19,279 nt of DNA from Gammaproteobacteria bacterium (GTDB taxonomy: Bacteria; Pseudomonadota; Gammaproteobacteria; S012-40), in assembly GCA_015491615.1 (NCBI GenBank), contig WFVN01000093.1, forward strand, positions 1-19,279, written 5' to 3'. Each line of letters starts with the position of its first letter. Position 1 is the stretch's first letter. The notes beneath the pieces were generated by a model. It was not told where the DNA came from. It worked only from the letters and a program-made list of their open reading frames with translations, and ran no database searches. This document shows, one piece after another, positions 1-6,031 of this stretch. Both the position numbers and the translations under genes were made by a program.

Positions 1-457
1 CCGGTGCCCCGTGCCCGTTCAGGGCGTCGATGGCAGCCCGGTGCGTGCCGGCCACGGCACGGTCCAGGCCGGTGCCGAAGAGGCCGTCCACCAGCAGGTC
101 CGCCGCGCCCAGATCACCGTCAAAGGGCTCGGCAGCGACCCCCGCCGCGCCCATGGCCTTCCAGGCCTAGCGGGCATCGCCCCGGATCCGGCCCACCTCC
201 CCCACGAGCACCACCCGCACCGCGCACCCGGCCTCATGCGCCAGTCGGGCGAAAACGAAGCCGTCGCCGCCGTTGTTACCGGTGCCGCACAGGACGGTGA
301 TGCGATCGGCATCGGGCCAACGGCGCATGGCCACGGTGAAGGCGGCGCGACCGGCCCGGTTCATGAGCTCGATGCCGGGGATGCCGCCCTCCATGAGAGC
401 GCGGTCCATGGCACGCACCTGGGCGGCAGTATAGAGGGCGTCGGGGAGCGGTTCCAT
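1..457 (-). pseudogene. nnr: NAD(P)H-hydrate epimerase/dehydratase, 5' part, interrupted by an in-frame amber codon
   Basis: Nnr (YjeF) repairs damaged NAD(P)HX: an N-terminal epimerase domain interconverts the R and S hydrates and a C-terminal domain dehydrates the S form. Only the epimerase part lies in the window. ATG at 457 opens a frame with the family landmarks: the GIPGIELMNRAG segment (about residues 25-36) and the glycine-rich CGTGNNGGDG loop (56-65). A TAG at 169..167 (codon 97, sequence GDAR-stop-AWKAMG) breaks the frame. The same frame then continues without a shift to the window edge and still encodes a typical epimerase segment (LLVDGLFGTGLDR, codons 121-133), so this is one gene with a single nonsense codon. 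CAG to TAG is the simplest explanation (inference). The gene diverges from queG, as in E. coli. It could be a true pseudogene, a suppressed amber or a base-call error. Identity is firm; loss of function is not. Confidence 0.82.
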
Positions 458-464
458 AGCGTCT

Positions 465-493
465 ATGATAGAAATGTCGAGGAATTTTGTCAG
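465..493 (-). promoter_or_regulatory. candidate sigma70 promoter for nnr
   Basis: On the minus strand, CTGACA (493..488) is followed by exactly 17 bases and then TATCAT (470..465). These fit the -35 and -10 elements well. The nnr ATG at 457 begins only seven bases after the -10 element and no Shine-Dalgarno sequence precedes it, so a transcript from this promoter would be nearly leaderless. The same 50-base gap must also hold any queG promoter. A TATGAT at 464-469 on the plus strand overlaps the nnr -10 element, but it has no convincing -35 partner. Confidence 0.45.
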
Positions 494-507
494 TTTGAGG
501 GGCGCGC

Positions 508-1581
508 GTGGATCGTTGGCAACGCCTGGCCGATCAGATCAAGGCCTGGGCCCGTGAGCTGGGCTTTCAGGACGTGGGCATCGCCATGCCCGACGTGGGA
601 GAAGCGGCGGACCACCTGCGTGAGTGGCTGGCCGCCGGCTGGCACGGCGAGATGGGATTCATGGCACGCCACCTGAAACTACGCACCGACCCCAAGGCCC
701 TGGTACCTGGCACGGTGCGGGTCCTGAGCGTACGCCTGGACTACCTGCCCGAACCCCACGAGGCCCTGCACGAGACCCTGGCCGACCCCTGCCGCGCCTA
801 CGTCGCCCGCTATGCCCTCGGGCGTGACTACCACAAACTGATCCGCAAACGCCTGCAACGCCTGGCACGGCGCATCGAGGCGGCATTGGGCCACCCATTC
901 CGTTATCGGGTCTTCTGCGACAGCGCGCCGGTGCTGGAGAAGCCGCTGGCCCGGGCGGCGGGGCTCGGCTGGCAGGGCAAGCACACCAACCTGGTCTCGC
1001 GCACCGGCTCCTGGTTCTTCCTCGGGGAGATCTGCCTGGACCTGCCCCTGCCCGTGGACACCCCCGCCCGCGACCACTGCGGCCGCTGCCGCGCCTGCCT
1101 GGACGTGTGCCCCACGGGGGCCATCGTCGCCCCCTACCGGCTCGACGCCCGCCGTTGCATCAGCTACCTGACCATCGAACACCATGGCCCCATCCCCGAG
1201 GCACTGCGCCCGCTCATGGGCAACCGGGTGTTCGGCTGCGACGACTGCCAACTGGTCTGCCCCTGGAACCGCTTCGCCCGCACCACCGGGGAGACGGACT
1301 TCCTGCCCCGCAACGGCCTCGACCGGGCCGACCTGCTGACCCTGTTCACCTGGACAGAGGACGAGTTCCTGCGGCGCACGGAGGGCAGTGCCATCCGCCG
1401 CCTGGGACACGAACGCTGGTTGCGCAATCTGGCGGTGGCCCTGGGGAACGTCCCGCCGGACGGGGCCATCGTCAGTGCCCTGGAACGGCACCTGTCGCAT
1501 CCCTCGGCGCTGGTGCGGGAACACGTGGCCTGGGCGCTGACACGGCAGCGGGATCAGACGCGCAGCAGGTACGCGCGGTAG
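508..1581 (+). CDS. queG: epoxyqueuosine reductase
   Basis: QueG performs the last step of queuosine synthesis, the cobalamin-dependent reduction of epoxyqueuosine to queuosine in the wobble position of GUN-anticodon tRNAs. The 357-residue protein has the family landmarks. The FCDSAPVLEK segment carries the conserved Asp (D138), followed by GLGWQGK. A ferredoxin-like region has C191, C194, C197 and C201 for one [4Fe-4S] cluster, and C217, C244, C247 and C251 supply the second (CDDCQLVCPWN). The ISYLTIEHHG motif lies between them. The C-terminus (about 295-350) resembles the HEAT-like repeats of this family. Start is GTG at 508, preceded by GAGGGG at 497-502 with a five-base spacing; no better upstream start exists. 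The gene converges on orn with a 28-base overlap and diverges from nnr. Length is slightly below E. coli QueG. Confidence 0.95.
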   Translation: MDRWQRLADQIKAWARELGFQDVGIAMPDVGEAADHLREWLAAGWHGEMGFMARHLKLRTDPKALVPGTVRVLSVRLDYLPEPHEALHETLADPCRAYVARYALGRDYHKLIRKRLQRLARRIEAALGHPFRYRVFCDSAPVLEKPLARAAGLGWQGKHTNLVSRTGSWFFLGEICLDLPLPVDTPARDHCGRCRACLDVCPTGAIVAPYRLDARRCISYLTIEHHGPIPEALRPLMGNRVFGCDDCQLVCPWNRFARTTGETDFLPRNGLDRADLLTLFTWTEDEFLRRTEGSAIRRLGHERWLRNLAVALGNVPPDGAIVSALERHLSHPSALVREHVAWALTRQRDQTRSRYAR

Positions 1582-2096
1582 TAGCGCAGCTCCTCCACCG
1601 ACTCGCGGATGTCGTCCAGGGCCAGATGGGCGCCCTGCTTCTTCACCCCCGCGGCCACCTCCGGCGCCCAGCGCCGGGCCAGTTCCTTGAGGGTGCTCAC
1701 GTCCAGGTTGCGGTAATGGAAATAGGCCTCCAGGCGCGGCATGTGGCGATAGAGGAAACGACGGTCCTGGCAGATGCTGTTGCCGCACATGGGAGAGGCC
1801 CCCTCGGGTACCCAGCGGCGCAGGAAGTCCAGGGTCTCCGCCTCCGCCCGGCGCTCATCCACCGTGCTCTTGCGCACCCGCTCCAAGAGGCCGGAGGCCC
1901 CGTGGTGGGTCTGGTTCCACTCGTCCATCGCCGCCAACACCGACTCCGGCTGATAGATGGCCAGCACCGGCCCGGTGGCCAGTTCGTTGAGTTGGGCGTC
2001 GGTGACGAGGGTGGCGATCTCCAGGATACGATCCCGGTCCGGGTCCAGCCCGGTCATCTCCAGGTCGATCCAGATGAGGCGGTCTTTCTCGTCCAA
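1554..2096 (-). CDS. orn: oligoribonuclease (DEDDh 3'-5' exoribonuclease)
   Basis: Orn degrades 2-5 nt RNAs to mononucleotides and, in c-di-GMP-using bacteria, hydrolyses the linear breakdown product pGpG. The protein is 180 residues, the normal size. It has all catalytic residues of the DEDDh family: D11 and E13 in WIDLEMTGLD, D111 in ICQDRRF, and H157 with D162 in AHLALDDIRES. Each lies one residue before its E. coli equivalent. The start is TTG at 2096: no ATG or GTG fits the conserved N-terminus, and AAAGGAA (2107..2101) lies four to five bases upstream. This Shine-Dalgarno sequence overlaps the stop codon of the HDOD gene, so translational coupling is likely. The 3' end overlaps the convergent queG by 28 bases. 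Confidence 0.97.
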   Translation of the reverse strand: MDEKDRLIWIDLEMTGLDPDRDRILEIATLVTDAQLNELATGPVLAIYQPESVLAAMDEWNQTHHGASGLLERVRKSTVDERRAEAETLDFLRRWVPEGASPMCGNSICQDRRFLYRHMPRLEAYFHYRNLDVSTLKELARRWAPEVAAGVKKQGAHLALDDIRESVEELRYYRAYLLRV

Positions 2097-2106
2097 GGGG
2101 TTCCTT

Positions 2107-2952
2107 TCAGCTCAGCAGGGCCTTGATCTCGGCGATCTTGTGGTGCGACTCGCGCAACAGCTCGATGCTCATGTCCGGCCCGAGACGCAACATGGGGAAG
2201 CGGGAAAAGGCGGGCAGCTCGGTGAGTTTCGGCAGATTGCCCCCCTCCGGGGTGCCCATGAGGGCATGGTAGCGGGCCACTTGCAACAGGTCCAGGTAGT
2301 CCGGGCCCTCCCCTTCCGAGACCGCCATCCAATCGCCGCTCTGCTGGATGGCCGGCTCAAATTCCTCCAGGCGCCAGTGCTCGAGCACGCGGGTAGCCAC
2401 TTCCGCTCCGTGCTCTCGGCCGAGGCGTTCGATGACCGCCTCGTCCAGGGAGAGGTCGTGGGCGATGCGCACCACCGCCAGCTCGCCCACATTATGCAAC
2501 AGGCCCAGGAGCATGGCCCGGTCGGCCTCCAAGCCGACGGTGACGGTGGCGAGGATGTAACTCACCGCCCCCACGGACACGCTCCGCTCCCATACTTGAC
2601 GCAACCATTCCCGATAAGGCGGTTTTTTGACCAGCAGCGCCGTCTTCAGGGAAAAACTGATAGCCAGATTGCGGACCGATTTCAGGCCCAGGCGGCCGAC
2701 CGCCGCCTGGACGCTGGCGACCTTGGGCAAATGACCGAATTGGGCGCTGTTGGCCACCTGGATCATACGACCGCTCAAAGCCGCATCCGCCTGGATGAGG
2801 TTGGCGATCTCGTTCACACCGGTCGCCTCGTCCTCCATAGTGGACTGGATGCGCACCGTGATCTCGGGCATGGAGGGTAGCAAGGCATCGTCCTCGAGAA
2901 GACGCCGCTCCACGTCCCGAAGCCGGTCCAGATCGATGGGAGGGTCGCTCAT
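2107..2952 (-). CDS. HDOD-domain signalling protein
   Basis: HDOD domains are catalytically degenerate relatives of HD phosphohydrolases and serve in bacterial signalling; some characterised members act in c-di-GMP or motility pathways. The precise role here is unknown. From the ATG at 2952 the protein has 281 residues, with one HDOD domain at roughly 20-215. Visible parts are LLPSMPEITVRI near the start, a QADAALSGRMIQVANSAQFG segment (54-73), VGRLGLKSVRNLA (85-97) and LLHNVGEL (151-158), where Asn replaces the metal-binding Asp of a true HD enzyme. No GGDEF, EAL or receiver domain is attached. An in-frame ATG at 2988 would add 12 residues encoded by a terminator hairpin, so I prefer 2952. 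Neither start has a good ribosome-binding site. The gene lies ten bases before orn and 57 bases after nuoN. Confidence 0.85.
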   Translation of the reverse strand: MSDPPIDLDRLRDVERRLLEDDALLPSMPEITVRIQSTMEDEATGVNEIANLIQADAALSGRMIQVANSAQFGHLPKVASVQAAVGRLGLKSVRNLAISFSLKTALLVKKPPYREWLRQVWERSVSVGAVSYILATVTVGLEADRAMLLGLLHNVGELAVVRIAHDLSLDEAVIERLGREHGAEVATRVLEHWRLEEFEPAIQQSGDWMAVSEGEGPDYLDLLQVARYHALMGTPEGGNLPKLTELPAFSRFPMLRLGPDMSIELLRESHHKIAEIKALLS

Positions 2953-2959
2953 GAAACGA

Positions 2960-2984
2960 AAAAGCCCCTGGGTCAGGGGCTTTT
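2960..2984 (-). terminator. intrinsic terminator after nuoN
   Basis: A perfect 11-base inverted repeat (AAAAGCCCCTG with CAGGGGCTTTT) encloses a three-base loop at 2971-2973. On the minus strand the stem runs into TTTTT-CG-TTT, the expected uridine tract, 26 bases after the nuoN stop. This is the likely end of most nuo transcripts. The hairpin ends only seven bases before the HDOD start at 2952, so downstream expression needs read-through or a promoter inside nuoN. The plus-strand tail (TTTTCC) is weaker, but the element may act in both directions. Confidence 0.85.
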
Positions 2985-2999
2985 CCATTCAGATTCCAT
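2973..2999 (-). other. possible eight-codon leader peptide ending in the terminator hairpin
   Basis: An ATG at 2999 follows GAAGG (3011..3007), which overlaps the nuoN stop codon, with an ideal seven-base spacing. It opens an ORF reading MESEWKSP. Its TGA at 2975..2973 covers the last two bases of the 5' arm and the first loop base of the terminator hairpin. A ribosome terminating there would cover the hairpin and could prevent termination before the HDOD-orn pair. The ORF and its spacing are seen directly; translation and any attenuator role are inference. So short an ORF can arise by chance. Confidence 0.3.
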
Positions 3000-3009
3000 G
3001 CCGAAACCT

Positions 3010-4455
3010 TCAACCGGCGATGACCTGGAAGCACAAGGCCAACAGGCCCCCGGGCACGATTCCGAGCATCAACACCAAAAGACTGTTGGCACTCAATAGG
3101 GCCTTGGCCACGCCACCAGCCTCGGTGATCCCCACTTTCACCTGCGGTTCGTCGAAATACATGTACCAGATCGCTCGTAGATAGTAGAACGCACCGATGA
3201 CCGAAAAGATCACCGCCAGCACCGCCAACCACACTTGACCGCTGTCCACCACCGCCTGGATCACCGCCAGCTTGGCGTAAAAACCCAGGGTGGGTGGCAC
3301 GCCAGCCATGCTGGCCATGAGAATGAGCATCATCAACGCATACCAGGGATGGGTGTCGTTGAGACCCTTGAGATCCTCCAGGCGATCCCCCTCGAATCCC
3401 TTGCGGCTCAGTAGCAGGATCATGCCGAAACCACCCAGCCCCATGATGACGTAGGCGATGACGTAGAACAGGGAGGACGCGAACCCGGCCTCGGTACCGG
3501 CGACGATGCCAAGGAACAGATAGCCCACGTGGGCGATGGCCGAATAGGCGAACATGCGCTTGAGGTTACGCTGGGCTATGGCCACCACATTTCCCACCAC
3601 CAAGGACAACGCCGCAAGGATGATCAAGTACTGTTGCCACTCGCCATGGAAGGTGATGAGCCCTTCGGCGAAGAGGCGGTACAACATACCGAAAGCGGCC
3701 AACTTAGGCGCCGTGCTGATAAACAGAGTCATGGCCGTGGGAGCGCCGTGATAGACATCGGGCACCCACATGTGGAAGGGCACGGCGCCGAATTTGAAGG
3801 CCACCCCCACCACCAGGAAGACCACCCCCACCAGGAACAACAGCGCATCTTGCTCCATGGCCGTGCTGGCGCGCTGGGCAAGGATGTCGATCTGCAAGGT
3901 ACCGGTCACCCCGTACAAAAGAGACATCCCGTACAACAACATTCCCGAGGCCAGGGCGCCGAGGATGAAATACTTCATGGCCGCCTCGGTGGGGGCAAGC
4001 TCATCCCGGTGCAGTGCGACCATGGCGTAGAGGGCCAAGGACAGCAATTCCAAGCCCAGATAGACGGTCACCATCGAATAAGCAGAAACGAGGATGCTCA
4101 TTCCCAGAAGGGAGAACAGGCCCAGCAGATAGAACTCCCCCTTGAGAACTTCCCGGTCGGCCAAATAGCGGCGGGAATAGACGAACACCACCATGGCGGT
4201 GAGGAAGATCAGCGTCTTCAACAGATTGGAAAGACCGTCGCTGATGAAGGAGCCGTTGAAGGAGATACGCGGCGTATCGCCGATGCCTTGCGCTGCGAAC
4301 AGGGCGCACAGCGCCAGCGTGACGAGGGTCAGGCCCTGGGTCATGGCCTTGTTTCGCTGCGGCACGTAGAGATCCACGAACAAGACCACGCACGCCATGG
4401 TCAGGAGAACGATCTCGGGTATCAGGATGGAGAAATCCACGGAAAGCGCATCCAT
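3010..4455 (-). CDS. nuoN: NADH-quinone oxidoreductase subunit N
   Basis: NuoN is one of the three antiporter-like membrane subunits of complex I and forms a proton channel in the inner membrane. The 481-residue protein is hydrophobic throughout, with the usual series of about 14 transmembrane helices. The conserved charged residues are present: E136 in LGLELLSL on the fifth helix and K221 in VAFKFGAVPFHMW, followed by PDVYHGAPTAMTLF. Another Lys lies in STAPKLAAF on the broken helix. It is the last gene of the operon, 12 bases after nuoM, and is followed by a strong intrinsic terminator. Start is ATG at 4455; only a weak purine-rich ribosome site is seen, so coupling to nuoM translation is likely. 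Confidence 0.97.
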   Translation of the reverse strand: MDALSVDFSILIPEIVLLTMACVVLFVDLYVPQRNKAMTQGLTLVTLALCALFAAQGIGDTPRISFNGSFISDGLSNLLKTLIFLTAMVVFVYSRRYLADREVLKGEFYLLGLFSLLGMSILVSAYSMVTVYLGLELLSLALYAMVALHRDELAPTEAAMKYFILGALASGMLLYGMSLLYGVTGTLQIDILAQRASTAMEQDALLFLVGVVFLVVGVAFKFGAVPFHMWVPDVYHGAPTAMTLFISTAPKLAAFGMLYRLFAEGLITFHGEWQQYLIILAALSLVVGNVVAIAQRNLKRMFAYSAIAHVGYLFLGIVAGTEAGFASSLFYVIAYVIMGLGGFGMILLLSRKGFEGDRLEDLKGLNDTHPWYALMMLILMASMAGVPPTLGFYAKLAVIQAVVDSGQVWLAVLAVIFSVIGAFYYLRAIWYMYFDEPQVKVGITEAGGVAKALLSANSLLVLMLGIVPGGLLALCFQVIAG

Positions 4456-4467
4456 CGTTTCGTCTCG

Positions 4468-5988
4468 TCAGATTTTGGATTGGGTCACATGCTGGATCAG
4501 GTTGTCCACCGAGGCGTGCATCACCTCCAGCAAGGGATCGGGCCACACGCCCAGGCCCAGCACTGCGATGGCGAGCAGACCCAGGATCAGGAACTCACGT
4601 TTGTTGAGATCGGTGAGGACGGCCACCCGCTCGTTGCCCACTTCTCCGAAGAAGACCCGCTTCACCATCCACAAGGTATAACCTGCGCCGATGATCAAAG
4701 TGGTGGCGGCGGCGAAGGCGATCCAGAAATTGGCCTTCATGGCGCTCAATATGACCATGAACTCTCCCACGAAACCGGAGGTTCCCGGCAGACCCGTATT
4801 GGCCATGGCGAACAGGACCGCGAAGGCGGCGAACACGGGCATAACATTGGCCACACCGCCGTAGTCCTGGATGCGGCGCGTGTGCATACGGTCGTAGAGC
4901 ACCCCCACGCACAGGAACAAGGCACCGGAAATGAAACCGTGGGAAACCATCTGCACCATCGCCCCTTCGATGCCCAGTGCGGCGCCACGCACTTGCCCGG
5001 TGGCCTCCATGATGTCGAACAGGAGGAAGAAACCGAGGGTCACGAAACCCATGTGAGCGATGGAGGAATAAGCGATGAGTTTCTTGAGATCCTCTTGCAC
5101 CAGGGCGACGAAACCGATGTAGATGATCGCGATGAGGGACAAGAGGATGACCAACCAATCCAAAGTCATGCTGGCATCGGGGGTGATGGGCAGGGAGAAA
5201 CGCACGAAACCATAGCCGCCCATCTTCAACATGATCGCGGCCAGGATCACCGAACCACCGGTGGGCGCCTCCACATGGGCATCGGGCAACCAAGTATGGA
5301 CGGGCCACATGGGGATCTTCACCGCGAAGGCGATGAGGAAGGCCAGGAAAATGAGGATCTGCTCGGTGAGAGAAAGGGGCAAGGTGTGCAGATCCAGGAT
5401 CGCGAAGCTGCCCCCCTTGATGTACATGTAGATGAGCGCCACCAACATGAACACCGAACCGAGGAAAGTGTAGAGGAAAAACTTGACGGTGGCGTAGATT
5501 CGCCGCGGCCCACCCCAGATGCCGATGATGAGGAACATAGGGATGAGCATCGCCTCCCAGAAGACATAGAACAGCACCGAATCCAGGGCCGCGAAGACGC
5601 CGATCATGAGTCCTTCCATGATGAGAAAGGCACCCATGTACTGGGCCGGCTTCTCCTTGATGACCTCCCATCCGGCCAGCACCACCAACAGGGTGGAGAA
5701 GGTGGTGAGGAGGATCAGAGGCATGGAAAAACCGTCCACCCCCAGGTGGTAATAGATGTTGAAAGTCTCGATCCAGGGCACCTTCTCGACGAACTGCATG
5801 GCGGAGGTCGTGGTGTCGAACTGGGTGTAGAGAGGGATCGACAACCACAAGGCGATGACCGAGAAGAACAACGACAACCAGCGCGCGCTGGAGGCGTTCC
5901 TGTTCCCTCCACCGACCGCGATGACGATGGCACCGCCCAGGATGGGCAGCCAGATGAGAAGACTGAGGATAGGCAGATCGGAAGACAT
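4468..5988 (-). CDS. nuoM: NADH-quinone oxidoreductase subunit M
   Basis: NuoM is the central antiporter-like proton-pumping subunit of complex I. It has 506 residues, close to the E. coli length, in a polytopic inner-membrane protein. E145 in YVFWEAMLIPMFL corresponds to the essential Glu of E. coli NuoM (E144). K224 in FAVKIPMWPVHTWLPDAH, the VEAPTGGSVILAAIMLKMGGYG segment and the later SSIAHMGFV segment are all family signatures. Start is ATG at 5988. AAAAGG lies about 11 bases upstream, inside an AT-rich 22-base gap after nuoL. This gap also contains a possible internal promoter, listed separately. Confidence 0.97.
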   Translation of the reverse strand: MSSDLPILSLLIWLPILGGAIVIAVGGGNRNASSARWLSLFFSVIALWLSIPLYTQFDTTTSAMQFVEKVPWIETFNIYYHLGVDGFSMPLILLTTFSTLLVVLAGWEVIKEKPAQYMGAFLIMEGLMIGVFAALDSVLFYVFWEAMLIPMFLIIGIWGGPRRIYATVKFFLYTFLGSVFMLVALIYMYIKGGSFAILDLHTLPLSLTEQILIFLAFLIAFAVKIPMWPVHTWLPDAHVEAPTGGSVILAAIMLKMGGYGFVRFSLPITPDASMTLDWLVILLSLIAIIYIGFVALVQEDLKKLIAYSSIAHMGFVTLGFFLLFDIMEATGQVRGAALGIEGAMVQMVSHGFISGALFLCVGVLYDRMHTRRIQDYGGVANVMPVFAAFAVLFAMANTGLPGTSGFVGEFMVILSAMKANFWIAFAAATTLIIGAGYTLWMVKRVFFGEVGNERVAVLTDLNKREFLILGLLAIAVLGLGVWPDPLLEVMHASVDNLIQHVTQSKI

Positions 5989-6003
5989 CCCTAGTTGTAC
6001 CTT

Positions 6004-6031
6004 TTTATAGTCAGATCAGGGCGAGGGTCAG
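6004..6031 (-). promoter_or_regulatory. possible internal promoter before nuoM
   Basis: On the minus strand CTGACC (6031..6026), 16 bases and TATAAA (6009..6004) resemble a sigma70 promoter that straddles the nuoL stop codon. The -10 element lies in an AT-rich stretch that stands out in this GC-rich operon. A transcript starting about seven bases later would have a very short leader before nuoM at 5988. The AT-rich bases may instead simply serve as the nuoM ribosome-binding region. Confidence 0.25.

Noticed and set aside
167..169. TAG recoded as a sense codon genome-wide
   Set aside because: nuoA and queG end in TAG at the expected family length, so TAG is used as a normal stop here.
2953..2988. 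Longer HDOD start at 2988
   Set aside because: It would encode 12 residues from the terminator hairpin, outside the conserved domain, and has no ribosome site; it is kept only as an alternative.
3529..5994. 821-codon open frame on the plus strand opposite nuoN and nuoM
   Set aside because: It is antisense to two well-supported genes, is extremely rich in His, Gln, Glu and Asp as expected from the complement of hydrophobic codons, and has no recognisable domain.
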